Below, in pieces: positions 34,048-42,490 of a stretch of DNA of 64,000 bases. The stretch covers positions 1-64,000 of the forward strand of contig JANOQT010000112.1 in assembly GCA_031415015.1 (NCBI GenBank), written 5' to 3'. Below the pieces are notes generated by a model that did no database searches, was not told where the DNA came from, and saw nothing but the letters and a program-made list of their open reading frames with translations. Each line of letters opens with the position of its first letter. Position 1 is the first letter of the stretch. Source of the DNA: JAUYQR01 sp031415015 (GTDB lineage Bacteria; Pseudomonadota; Alphaproteobacteria; Rhodobacterales; Rhodobacteraceae). The position numbers and the translations under genes were made by a program.

Positions 34048-34856
34048 TGGGGTTTGCGCCGTCGACCCGGCACACGGTCGCCTCGCTGCGCGCCGCGCGG
34101 GGCTCGCAGTCCTACGCGATGCTGCGGGTAGAGACGCTGGACGAGGCGGCAGCGGCCGAAGCGGCGGGGGTGAAGCTGCTGTCGGTGCCCGCAGCGCTGG
34201 TGCTTGACCAGCGGTTCCGCGAGGTGGCACCGCGCGCCTTTGCCTTTCCCGGTGACAATTTCTACGAAATCGGCGGTCCGGATGATTTTCTGCGCTGGGC
34301 GCTGCCCTTGGTCAAACACGGCGCGGACGGGGTGTATTGTTCCGGGTCCTTGGCCTCGGTCCGGTTGCTGGCCGACCACGCGGTGCCGGTGTGCGGCCAT
34401 GTCGGGCTGATCCCGTCGAAACGCACCTGGACCGGTGGCTTCCGCGCCGTGGGCAAGACGCTGGATCAGGCGAAATGGGTCTGGGATGCCTGCGTTGCAC
34501 TGGAAGACGCCGGGGCTTTCGCGGCTGAAATCGAAGTGGTTCCGGCGGCGATCACGGCGGCGATTGCGGCCAAGACCTCGCTGTTCCTGATCTCGATGGG
34601 GGCGGGGGGTGCTGGTCATGCGCAATACCTGTTCAGCGACGATGTGCTGGGCCAGAATCGGGGCCACGTGCCGCGCCACGCCAAGGCCTATGCCAACTTC
34701 GCCGCTGAATACGACCGGCTACAGGCGCTGCGCATCCAGGCGATGACGGCCTTTGCGGCGGATGTGCATGGCGGGGCCTATCCGTCAGACCCCTATCTGG
34801 TGCAAGCCGAGGCCGCGGTGGCCGAGGAGTTTACCGATTGGCTGGCCGGACAGTAG
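34047..34856 (+). CDS. Divergent PanB (ketopantoate hydroxymethyltransferase) homologue
   Basis: 269 residues. The C-terminal two thirds follow PanB closely: PVCGHVGLIPSKRTWTGGF at 114-132, AEIEVVPAAIT with the equivalent of the catalytic Glu at 163, and SMGAGGAGHAQYLFSDDVLG at 183-202. However the metal-binding GDS and the KxEGG motif of true PanB are replaced (LLSVP near 44-48, YCSGS near 97-101). PanB uses methylene-tetrahydrofolate to hydroxymethylate 2-oxoisovalerate; this one probably does other chemistry. It starts on the MocE stop (TGATG) and is thus coupled to it; no panC or panD is near. Confidence 0.78.
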   Translation: MGFAPSTRHTVASLRAARGSQSYAMLRVETLDEAAAAEAAGVKLLSVPAALVLDQRFREVAPRAFAFPGDNFYEIGGPDDFLRWALPLVKHGADGVYCSGSLASVRLLADHAVPVCGHVGLIPSKRTWTGGFRAVGKTLDQAKWVWDACVALEDAGAFAAEIEVVPAAITAAIAAKTSLFLISMGAGGAGHAQYLFSDDVLGQNRGHVPRHAKAYANFAAEYDRLQALRIQAMTAFAADVHGGAYPSDPYLVQAEAAVAEEFTDWLAGQ

Positions 34857-34928
34857 CTGCGCGGCATTTGCGGAAAGCGGCCCCTTGTGCCATTGCAGGC
34901 AGATCAGCCCTTGCAATCAGGTGCCCGC

Positions 34929-35819
34929 ATGACCCGGATCCTTACGTCCCTCTCTGACATCGCCGCCAGCTATGACGCGGTGTTCTGCGATCTGTGGGGC
35001 TGCCTGCACAACGGCAAGGTGGCGTTTCCAGCGGCGGTGGCGGCGCTTCAGGCGTATCGCAAGGCGGGCGGCGTGGTGCTGCTCTTGACCAACGCGCCGC
35101 GCCCGAACGCCAGCGTCATCGCGCAACTGGACGCGATGGCCGTGCCGCGCGATGCCTGGGATGCGGTGGTCAGTTCCGGCGATGCGGCGCAAATGGGGAT
35201 GCTGTCAGGCGCGGTGGGTCGCCGCGTCCATCACATCGGCGCGGTCAAGGACGAGGTGTTCTTCACCGATTTCGCCGCCGATCTGGCCGCCTATGCCGCC
35301 ACACAGGACCAGATCACCCGCGTGCCTTTTGCCGAAGCGGATGGCATCGTCTGCACCGGCCTTGTCGATGACATGACCGAGACGCCGGACGACTACCGCG
35401 CGCAGCTTTTGTTGGGCAAGACCAAAGGCCTGACCATGCTGTGCGCCAATCCCGACATCATCGTCGATATGGGTGACAAGCGGCTGTACTGCGCCGGAGC
35501 GCTGGCCGAGGCCTATGCGGCAATGGGCGGCGAGGTGCTGTACTTCGGCAAGCCGCATCCGCCAATTTACGACCTCGCGCGCCGCCAGCTGGCCACCCTG
35601 ACCGGCCGCGATGATCCGCAGATCCTGTGCATCGGCGACGGGGTCAACACCGACGTGCAAGGCGGGATAGCCGAAGGGCTGAACACGCTGTTCGTGACCG
35701 GCGGTATCGCTGCCGACCAGTTCGGCGCGGATGCCGACCACCCCGATCAGGTGCTGCTGGATGCGTGGCTGACGGAAAAGCAGTTGTCCGCGACGTTTGC
35801 CATCGCGCGCCTTCGGTGA
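34929..35819 (+). CDS. TIGR01459 family HAD-type hydrolase
   Basis: 296 residues of the HAD-IIA subclass: DAVFCDLWGCLHNG (nucleophile Asp near residue 19, with Trp in place of the usual second Asp, as is normal for this subfamily), LLTNAPRP motif II, GKPHPPIY with the Lys and CIGDGVNTDVQGG motif IV. Phosphatase activity is likely; the substrate is unknown. ATG 34929 was chosen over a longer start for family length. Confidence 0.85.
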   Translation: MTRILTSLSDIAASYDAVFCDLWGCLHNGKVAFPAAVAALQAYRKAGGVVLLLTNAPRPNASVIAQLDAMAVPRDAWDAVVSSGDAAQMGMLSGAVGRRVHHIGAVKDEVFFTDFAADLAAYAATQDQITRVPFAEADGIVCTGLVDDMTETPDDYRAQLLLGKTKGLTMLCANPDIIVDMGDKRLYCAGALAEAYAAMGGEVLYFGKPHPPIYDLARRQLATLTGRDDPQILCIGDGVNTDVQGGIAEGLNTLFVTGGIAADQFGADADHPDQVLLDAWLTEKQLSATFAIARLR

Positions 35820-35833
35820 ATTCGCTTTGTAAC

Positions 35834-35876
35834 ATTATTGCGCAATTTGGCGTATTATCGTCCACTTATTGCGCAA
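35834..35876. promoter_or_regulatory. Direct repeat of TTATTGCGCAA upstream of the MaoC gene
   Basis: TTATTGCGCAA at 35835-35845 and again at 35866-35876, exactly 31 bp apart, about three helical turns. The first copy with its preceding A matches, as a reverse complement, the 12-mer in the lrp-trxB gap (8510-8521). Suggests a shared Lrp-type regulator. Confidence 0.5.
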
Positions 35877-35917
35877 AGGATTTGCGCTGCGTTGCGGCAT
35901 GAGGTAACATTGGTGGA

Positions 35918-36382
35918 ATGTCAGAGGATTCGCCCAACATGCTCGACAACATGCCGCGCGGCACGATCTGTATCGAGGACATCGAAATCGGCATGTCCCG
36001 GCATCTGACGAAGACCATAACCGACCGCGATATCGAGCTTTTTGCCGAAATCTCTACCGACTATAACCCGGTGCATCTGGACGATGCTTATGCCCGCGAC
36101 ACGATCTTTGAAGGCCGCATCGCGCATGGGATGCTGACCGCAGGGCTGATCTCGGCGGTCATCGGCGAACAGCTTCCCGGACATGGCACCGTGTATCTTG
36201 GGCAATCGCTACGCTTTCTGGCCCCCGTCCGCCCCGGCGATACGGTCACGGCCGAAGTGACCGTCACGGCGATTGATCATGCCAAACGGCGGGTCACCCT
36301 TGAAACCCACTGCGCAGTCGGTAAAACCGTGGTCTTGAAGGGTGAGGCGCTGGTTCTGGCGCCAAGCCGCAAGTTCGACTGA
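35918..36382 (+). CDS. MaoC family (R)-specific enoyl-CoA hydratase-like protein
   Basis: 154 residues of the hot-dog fold with the hydratase-2 motif FAEISTDYNPVHLDDAYA (catalytic Asp and His) near residues 45-62 and FEGRIAHGML next to it. PhaJ-type members hydrate enoyl-CoA to (R)-3-hydroxyacyl-CoA for polyhydroxyalkanoate synthesis. ATG 35918 is used; an internal ATG at 35939 would drop seven residues. Preceded by the TTATTGCGCAA direct repeat. Confidence 0.88.
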   Translation: MSEDSPNMLDNMPRGTICIEDIEIGMSRHLTKTITDRDIELFAEISTDYNPVHLDDAYARDTIFEGRIAHGMLTAGLISAVIGEQLPGHGTVYLGQSLRFLAPVRPGDTVTAEVTVTAIDHAKRRVTLETHCAVGKTVVLKGEALVLAPSRKFD

Positions 36383-36411
36383 CGGGGCATGGCCCCGAAC
36401 CCCGGGGCAGG

Positions 36412-37350
36412 ATGCAGGAATACCTAACGTGGCAGGGGCTTGATCCGCAGGCCAAAGGCGCTTCGGTCGCCTTGGGCAACTTTGACGGGGTGCATCTGGG
36501 CCACCGCTCGGTGATCGACCTTGCGCGCGGGCCAGCAACGTTGGGCGCAGCGCCGCTTGGCATCGTGACCTTCGAGCCGCATCCCCGCGAATACTTTGCC
36601 CCCGAGAGCCCCTCGTTCCGCCTGATGAATGCCGAAGCGCGGGCCAACCAGCTGGCCAAACTGGGGGTGGAGCAGCTTTACCAGTTGCCGTTCGACGCGA
36701 CGCTGGCCGGGTTCACGCCCGAGGATTTCGCCCGCGAGGTGCTGGCCGAAGGTCTGGGCGTGTCGCATGTAGTTGTCGGCGCCGATTTCTGCTTTGGCAA
36801 AGGCCGCAAGGGCAAAGCTGCCGATCTGGCTGCCTTTGGCGACAGGCTAGGCTTTCGCACCACCATCGCGCCCCTGATCAAGCACGATGACCGCGAGATT
36901 TCCTCGACCGCGATCCGTGCCGCGCTGACCGAGGGCCGCCCCCGCGACGGCGCCGATATGCTGGGCCATTGGCACCGGATCGAAGGCGAAGTGCTGCACG
37001 GCGAAAAACGCGGGCGCGAACTGGGTTACCCCACCGCCAACATGTCGCTGGCCGGCCTGCACCTGCCGCGCTTCGGGGTCTACGCGGTACTGGTCGATAT
37101 CCTGACCGGGCCGCAGGCGGGCAGTTACAGCGGCGTTGCCAGCCTTGGCGTGCGCCCGATGTTCGGGGTCAACACGCCGAACCTTGAGACCTTTCTGTTC
37201 GACTTCAAAGGCGATCTTTACGGCCAGCACCTATCGGTAGCTTTGGTCGAATACCTGCGACCGGAGCTGAAGTTCGACGGCCTGCCCGCGCTGATCACCC
37301 AGATGGCCGCCGATTGCGACCGGACGCGCGACATTCTCGCGGCGCTTTGA
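36412..37350 (+). CDS. ribF: Bifunctional riboflavin kinase / FAD synthetase
   Basis: 312 residues. The N-terminal FAD synthetase half has GNFDGVHLGHRSV near 21-33 (nucleotidyltransferase HxGH) and SSTAIRAAL near 163. The C-terminal riboflavin kinase half has GRELGYPTANM near 198 and GVYAVLV near 216. It makes FMN and FAD. A stand-alone start after GGGGCAGG; no riboflavin genes adjacent. Confidence 0.95.
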   Translation: MQEYLTWQGLDPQAKGASVALGNFDGVHLGHRSVIDLARGPATLGAAPLGIVTFEPHPREYFAPESPSFRLMNAEARANQLAKLGVEQLYQLPFDATLAGFTPEDFAREVLAEGLGVSHVVVGADFCFGKGRKGKAADLAAFGDRLGFRTTIAPLIKHDDREISSTAIRAALTEGRPRDGADMLGHWHRIEGEVLHGEKRGRELGYPTANMSLAGLHLPRFGVYAVLVDILTGPQAGSYSGVASLGVRPMFGVNTPNLETFLFDFKGDLYGQHLSVALVEYLRPELKFDGLPALITQMAADCDRTRDILAAL

Positions 37351-37390
37351 CCCCCTTCCCTTTTCCAAGCCATGCAGGCACTTTCGCCCG

Positions 37391-37843
37391 ATGACGAACC
37401 TTCGCCCCCGTTTCTGGGAAACTGTTCCCCTGACGAAAATGACCCCCGATGAATGGGAGGCGCTGTGTGATGGCTGCGGCAAGTGCTGCCTGAACAAGCT
37501 GGAGTTTGAAGACACCGGCGAGGTGGCCTTTACCCGGGTCGCCTGCCGCCTGCTGGATGGCGAGGCGTGTCGTTGCACAAAGTACGAAACCCGGCGCCAG
37601 TACGTGCCGGAATGTGTGGTCCTGACGCCGAAGACACTGGCACGGATCGCCTACTGGTTGCCGCAGACCTGTGCCTACAAGCGGCTGCATATCGGCAAAA
37701 GCCTGCCGGACTGGCATCCCCTGCTGACCGGCGATCCTGAAAGCACCCACTCCTCCGGCAATTCCGTGCGGGGCTGGACGGTGCCGGAATTTTCGGTGCC
37801 CGAGGAAGACTGGGAAGACTACATCATCGAGGAAACCCCCTGA
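37391..37843 (+). CDS. YcgN family cysteine-cluster protein (UPF0260)
   Basis: 150 residues with the Cys pattern CDGCGKCCLNKLE near residue 27, CRLLDGEACRCTKYETR near 52 and further Cys at PECVVL and QTCAY. The cluster suggests an iron-sulfur or zinc site, but no function is established. It overlaps the next gene by one base. Confidence 0.88.
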   Translation: MTNLRPRFWETVPLTKMTPDEWEALCDGCGKCCLNKLEFEDTGEVAFTRVACRLLDGEACRCTKYETRRQYVPECVVLTPKTLARIAYWLPQTCAYKRLHIGKSLPDWHPLLTGDPESTHSSGNSVRGWTVPEFSVPEEDWEDYIIEETP

Positions 37844-38871
37844 TGTTCTTCGCCTCTGACAACACCTCTGGCGCGGCACCCGACGTCATGGCCGCGCTGG
37901 TGCGGGCGAATGCGGGGTACGACACGTCCTACGGGGTCGACGCGGCGATGGTCCGCGTCACGGCGCTGGTGCGCGAGGTTCTGGAGGCGCCGGAGGCGGC
38001 CGTCTATCTGGTGGCCACCGGCACGGCGGCGAATGCGCTGGCCATTGCCACGCATTGTCCGCCATGGGGCGCGGTGTTCTGCCACCAGCACGCGCATATC
38101 GCCGAGGACGAATGCGGCGCGCCAGAGTTCTATTCGGGCGCGAAACTGGCGCTGGTGCCCGGCGCGCATGGCAAGATGACGCCGGAAGGTTTGGCCGATG
38201 CCTTGAGTCGGACCGGCGAAGGCGGCGTTCACGGCGTGCAGCGCGGCATGCTGTCGATCACCAATGTGACCGAGGCTGGCACGGTCTACACGCCCGCCGA
38301 AGTGTCCGAACTGACGGCGCTGGCCAAGACATATAGTCTGCCCTGCCACATGGACGGCGCGCGGTTTGCGAATGCGCTGGTGGCCACCGGGGACACACCT
38401 GCCGAAATGACCTGGCGCGCGGGTATCGACGTGCTGTCTTTTGGCGGCACGAAGAACGGCTGTCTGGGGGTAGAGGCGGTGGTGCTGTTTGACCCTGCCA
38501 AGGCCTGGGAATTCGAGTTGCGGCGCAAGCGCGGCGGGCATCTTTTTTCCAAGCACCGGATGCTTTCGGCACAGTTCGAGGCGTATCTGACCGATGGCCT
38601 TTGGTTGCGGCTGGCAGGTCAGGCGAACGCCATGGGGCGGCGGCTGGCAGACGGGTTGGCGGACATTGCGGGCGTCACACAGAAGCACTCCGTCGATGCC
38701 AACATGATGTTTCCCGAATGGGAAACGGGTGGCCACGCGCGGCTGACTGCAGCCGACGCACGGTACTATGCCTGGGGCCTGCGCGACGGGCGCGAAGGCG
38801 CGCGGCTGGTCACCTCGTGGAATACGACAGAGGCGCATATCGACGGGTTTCTTGCCGCTCTTCAGCCCTGA
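37843..38871 (+). CDS. Low-specificity threonine aldolase (beta-eliminating lyase family)
   Basis: 342 residues of the fold-type I PLP family: ASDNTSGAAPDV start, HMDGARFANAL with the cofactor Asp near 168, and SFGGTKNG with the PLP-binding Lys near 206. It cleaves threonine/allo-threonine to glycine and acetaldehyde. Its last codons and stop lie inside a perfect 24-bp inverted repeat shared with the intergenic region. Confidence 0.9.
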   Translation: MFFASDNTSGAAPDVMAALVRANAGYDTSYGVDAAMVRVTALVREVLEAPEAAVYLVATGTAANALAIATHCPPWGAVFCHQHAHIAEDECGAPEFYSGAKLALVPGAHGKMTPEGLADALSRTGEGGVHGVQRGMLSITNVTEAGTVYTPAEVSELTALAKTYSLPCHMDGARFANALVATGDTPAEMTWRAGIDVLSFGGTKNGCLGVEAVVLFDPAKAWEFELRRKRGGHLFSKHRMLSAQFEAYLTDGLWLRLAGQANAMGRRLADGLADIAGVTQKHSVDANMMFPEWETGGHARLTAADARYYAWGLRDGREGARLVTSWNTTEAHIDGFLAALQP

Positions 38872-38921
38872 CGGGCTTCATCGCTGAACCAAGCGAAGAA
38901 GCCCGTCAGGGCTGAAGAGCG
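38856..38921. repeat. 24-bp perfect inverted repeat / large hairpin between convergent genes
   Basis: Bases 38856-38879 are exactly complementary to 38898-38921, with a further TCGCT/AGCGA stem in the loop. The left arm covers the end of the aldolase gene, the right arm ends at the stop of the minus-strand hydrolase. No T-run; probably a bidirectional terminator or cruciform. Confidence 0.85.
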
Positions 38922-39737
38922 TCAGGAAGCATCCAGATGAATCTGCACGGCGCGGGCCACCACATCCGGGTGCGTGATCGGCACCATATGCCCGGCCCCC
39001 GGCACGATCATCCGGGTCACGTGCGGCAACCTTGCACACAGGGCGCGCTGCACTGCATCGATGATCGCCGGGCTGTCACCGCCTTCGATCATCAGAACCG
39101 GACTGTTCAGACCCTCCAGCCCGCCGGGCCGCAACAGCCCGGCTGCATCATCCAGCAACACCGGGTTCTGCGCGCCGATCTGGGGAATGCGGGCAAGGAT
39201 GTAGCGGCGCTGGCGCTCTGGCAGATCGGCAATAGCCTCGCCCGTGCCCCAGGCCGCGTGAAACAGCGTCGCCGCCTCTTCGCGTCTGTCCTCGGCCAGA
39301 AGGCGCGCGACCGTCTCATGCTCGGCCCGGAAGGGGGCAAAGGCCGGATCGGCCTTGGCGGCGGCAAAGATCACGGGCTCGACCAGCACCAGACTGCGGA
39401 CCAGATCGGGCCGCGCCAATGCAATACGCAGCGCGATCGTCGCCCCGAAGGAATGACCGAACAGGTCGATCGGCCCCTGTTCCGCCAGACGCTCGGCCCA
39501 GAGCATCGACTGGCGTGTGGTCAGACCGTGAAGATCCTCAAGCCCATCCCAGTCCGCCGCTCTGCCATGCCCCGGCTGGTCCAGAGCCGTCACCGTCACG
39601 CCCGACAGGCGACCCACCAGCCCCGACCACGCGCCCGAATGCGCCAGAGAACAGTGCAGCGCCAAAACCGGGCGTAGCCCACCACGATCCCAGACCCGCC
39701 AGGACGCCGGGCTTTGCACGATGATATCTTCAGGCAT
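38922..39737 (-). CDS. Alpha/beta-fold hydrolase
   Basis: 271 residues. LALHCSLAHSGAWSGL near 26 (oxyanion strand), LDQPGHGRA, the nucleophile elbow FGHSFGATIAL near 93-103, and GAGHMVPITHP with the catalytic His near 250. Esterase or similar, substrate unknown. It starts immediately after the stop of the DsbA-like gene (adjacent bases), so the two form an operon. Confidence 0.88.
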   Translation of the reverse strand: MPEDIIVQSPASWRVWDRGGLRPVLALHCSLAHSGAWSGLVGRLSGVTVTALDQPGHGRAADWDGLEDLHGLTTRQSMLWAERLAEQGPIDLFGHSFGATIALRIALARPDLVRSLVLVEPVIFAAAKADPAFAPFRAEHETVARLLAEDRREEAATLFHAAWGTGEAIADLPERQRRYILARIPQIGAQNPVLLDDAAGLLRPGGLEGLNSPVLMIEGGDSPAIIDAVQRALCARLPHVTRMIVPGAGHMVPITHPDVVARAVQIHLDAS

Positions 39738-40334
39738 TTACAGCTTTCCAGCCAGATGCAGATCAAGGTCGTCAAGACGGTCCTGCCCCCAGAACCGCTC
39801 TTCGCCCACGAGGTAGAACGGCACGCCGAATACACCGCGCGACACCGCCTCTTCAAGGTTGTTTGCGTAGGTCTCGGCCGCCGCAAGCATGAAGCGGTCG
39901 GCGACCGAAGGGTCAAAGCCGTAGGCCGCAAGCAGTTCCTTCACCACCTCATCTTCGGCAATGTTGCGCCCCTCGGCCCAGACGGCGCGCGGGAAGGCCT
40001 GCACCAGCCCGGCCAGATCGCCACCCCCTGCCTTGGCCGCTGCGATGATCGCGTAACTGGCCGGCGCGGGGTTCACCGGAAAGAACGGCGGCGGCATCAG
40101 GATCGGCACGCCCCGCTTCTTCGCGCCCCGGCGCAGCTCCTGCAACCGGTACGCCTTGCGGCTGTCATGCCGTTCGGCCAGCACCTGTCCCCCGGTCCGT
40201 GGGAACAGCGCCGGGGCGTCAATCGGAAGGTAGCGCACCGTTGCCCCGTGCTTTTCGGCGACCGCCTCCAGCCGTGCCCCGGCAAGATAGACAAACGGCG
40301 AAATCGCCGCAAAAAAGTAATCTATCTGCGCCAT
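39738..40334 (-). CDS. DsbA-like 2-hydroxychromene-2-carboxylate isomerase family protein
   Basis: 198 residues with a thioredoxin-like/DsbA fold: IDYFFAAISPFVYLAG start with the reactive Ser near residue 12 instead of a CxxC, and GVFGVPFYLVGEERFWGQDRL at the C-terminus containing the cis-Pro. Family members are glutathione-dependent isomerases of aromatic catabolism; in most bacteria the real substrate is unknown. Confidence 0.9.
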   Translation of the reverse strand: MAQIDYFFAAISPFVYLAGARLEAVAEKHGATVRYLPIDAPALFPRTGGQVLAERHDSRKAYRLQELRRGAKKRGVPILMPPPFFPVNPAPASYAIIAAAKAGGGDLAGLVQAFPRAVWAEGRNIAEDEVVKELLAAYGFDPSVADRFMLAAAETYANNLEEAVSRGVFGVPFYLVGEERFWGQDRLDDLDLHLAGKL

Positions 40335-40425
40335 TTGCGTGTCCTTGCCCGGGGATTGGTTTGCAAGACCCTAACCCGGTGATAAGCGGTGTCAACGCAG
40401 CGAATCCGCCCACCGGAGCCCCCGA

Positions 40426-41442
40426 ATGCCCGCCATCACCGAACCGAAACTGATCGCCGGAAACGCCAATCAGAGCCTTGCAAAGTCCATCGCCCGGCGG
40501 ATGTCGATGCACCGGGGGATGAGCGTCAATCTGGTGGAAGCGCGGGTCGAACGCTTTAACGACCAAGAGATTTTCGTCGAGGTGTTCGAGAATGTGAGGG
40601 GCGAGGACATGTATGTCATCCAGTCCACCTCGAACCCGGCGAACGACAACCTGATGGAACTGCTGATCATGGTCGATGCGCTGCGCCGGTCTTCGGCACA
40701 GCGCATTACTGCCGTAATCCCCTATTTCGGCTACGCCCGGCAAGACCGCCGCGCCAAGGCCCGCACGCCGATTTCGGCCAAGCTGGTGGCAAACCTGATC
40801 ACCCAGGCGGGCGTGGACCGGGTGCTGACGCTGGACCTGCACGCCGCCCAGATTCAGGGGTTTTTCGACATTCCGGTGGACAACCTTTATGCCGCCCCGG
40901 TGTTCGCGCTGGATATCGAGCATAACTTCAAGGGCGACGATAACCTGATGGTCGTCTCGCCTGACGTGGGCGGTGTGGCGCGCGCGCGCGAACTTGCGAC
41001 CCGGATCAACGCGCCGTTGGCCATCGTCGACAAGCGGCGCGAAAAGGCGGGCGAAGTGTCGGAAATGACGGTGATCGGCAATGTCTCGGGCAAGAAGTGC
41101 ATTATTGTCGATGACATCTGCGATACCGCCGGAACGCTCTGCAAGGCCGCCGAAGTGCTGATGGAACAGGGCGCTACAGAAGTTCACAGCTACATCACCC
41201 ACGGTGTGCTGTCCGGCCCGGCGGTTGAGCGGGTGGAAAAATCGGTGATGAAATCTCTGGTGATCACCGACAGCATCGAGCCCGGCGAACGGGTGCGCAA
41301 AGCCCACAACATCCGCATCGTCCCCACCGCGCCGATCTTTGCGCAGGCCATCCTGAACATCTGGGGCGGCATGTCAGTGTCGTCTTTGTTCGAGACCGAC
41401 ACGCTGGTGCCGATCTATGAAGGGCTTTATCAGCGCAGCTGA
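40426..41442 (+). CDS. prs: Ribose-phosphate pyrophosphokinase
   Basis: 338 residues. FNDQEIFVEVFENVRGEDMY near 45, YFGYARQDRRAKARTPISAK near 103 (flexible loop/ATP site) and the PRPP-binding VDDICDTAGTL near 227. It makes PRPP for nucleotides, His and Trp. About 25 residues longer than the E. coli enzyme, owing to an N-terminal and C-terminal extension common in this group. Confidence 0.97.
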   Translation: MPAITEPKLIAGNANQSLAKSIARRMSMHRGMSVNLVEARVERFNDQEIFVEVFENVRGEDMYVIQSTSNPANDNLMELLIMVDALRRSSAQRITAVIPYFGYARQDRRAKARTPISAKLVANLITQAGVDRVLTLDLHAAQIQGFFDIPVDNLYAAPVFALDIEHNFKGDDNLMVVSPDVGGVARARELATRINAPLAIVDKRREKAGEVSEMTVIGNVSGKKCIIVDDICDTAGTLCKAAEVLMEQGATEVHSYITHGVLSGPAVERVEKSVMKSLVITDSIEPGERVRKAHNIRIVPTAPIFAQAILNIWGGMSVSSLFETDTLVPIYEGLYQRS

Positions 41443-41545
41443 CGTTAAACCGCGCGAATTACGCCCAATTTCCAGCACAGTTCCAAGCGATGCCTTGCAT
41501 TGTTGAGGCCTCGGATACGGCAATTGGCAAACGAAGGGTCGAGCC

Positions 41546-42490
41546 TTGGAACTGGCAAGCGGAATTCAGCGGAAGTGGCGGGATGCCTTCGCGCTTGTTC
41601 CGATCGAACGGCAGTTTGTCTTCATCATCCTTCTGACCGGGCTGGCAGGGGTCATTATGGCCCTGGCGATGCAACGGACGGTCAACTGGCCACCCTTCAT
41701 CATGGGTTTCCTTGCATCATTGGGTTTGCTGGCAATCGGCGTCTATGTGCGGCGGGTGAAAGGAAAGCCGCGCCTCGCCCTTGCGCTGGTCGGGGTCGGG
41801 GTCTTTGCCAGCTTTTCGGCCGCCTCGTCCGTTTTCATCTTCGCGCTTCTGCCGCTGCCCAATCCCTTGATCGACGACTGGCTGACCCGCACCGGCGATT
41901 TGGTCGGCTATGACTGGAACGCCTTTGTCGTTGCGATGACCGGGTATCCGACGGTCACCCGCATCCTTGGTGTGATTTACCACAGTTCCCTGCCGCAGAT
42001 GTTGCTGACGATCATGCTGCTTGCCGCCTATGACCGGCCACTGGTCCTGTACCGGTTCCTGCTGGTGGGGATCGTGACACTGGCAATCGCCGTCGGGATC
42101 TGGTGGTTCATTCCCAGCGTCGGATATGTCGGTGTCCTGCCGCTTTCGCCTGACGTGCTGGCCGCGAATGGCCTGATCTATGGGAACGACTACGGTGCCT
42201 ATCTGACCCGGTTGCTTGAGCTGGGCCCGCGTCTGATCACGCCCGAGGTCATCACCGGCGTGGTGGGCTTTCCCTCCTATCATCTGGTCATGGCCTGCAT
42301 GGTCGTCTGGTACTGTCGTCGGACGATCCTCTTCGTCCCGATCCTTCTGGTCAATCTTGCGATGATCCCGGCAACGCTGGTCCACGGCGGGCATCATCTG
42401 ATCGACCTTCTTGGCGGCCTCGTGGTTTTTGCTGCAGGTGTCTGGATTTCCAACCGGGCGATCAGGCCGCCTGAAGATATCGCTGTCTAG
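41546..42490 (+). CDS. PAP2-like phosphatase family membrane protein
   Basis: 314 residues, six or more membrane segments. GFPSYHLVMACMVVW near 247 corresponds to the PSxH motif and VHGGHHLIDLLGG near 284 to the second His motif of the AUR1/inositol-phosphorylceramide-synthase-type PAP2 group. It likely removes or transfers a lipid phosphate in the membrane. The frame opens at TTG 41546, a weak start; no better ATG is available upstream. Confidence 0.75.
   Translation: MELASGIQRKWRDAFALVPIERQFVFIILLTGLAGVIMALAMQRTVNWPPFIMGFLASLGLLAIGVYVRRVKGKPRLALALVGVGVFASFSAASSVFIFALLPLPNPLIDDWLTRTGDLVGYDWNAFVVAMTGYPTVTRILGVIYHSSLPQMLLTIMLLAAYDRPLVLYRFLLVGIVTLAIAVGIWWFIPSVGYVGVLPLSPDVLAANGLIYGNDYGAYLTRLLELGPRLITPEVITGVVGFPSYHLVMACMVVWYCRRTILFVPILLVNLAMIPATLVHGGHHLIDLLGGLVVFAAGVWISNRAIRPPEDIAV

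Noticed and set aside
34047..34856. Calling the PanB-like gene a pantothenate biosynthesis gene
   Set aside because: Key metal and substrate motifs are missing and the context is an oxygenase-ferredoxin operon without panC or panD.
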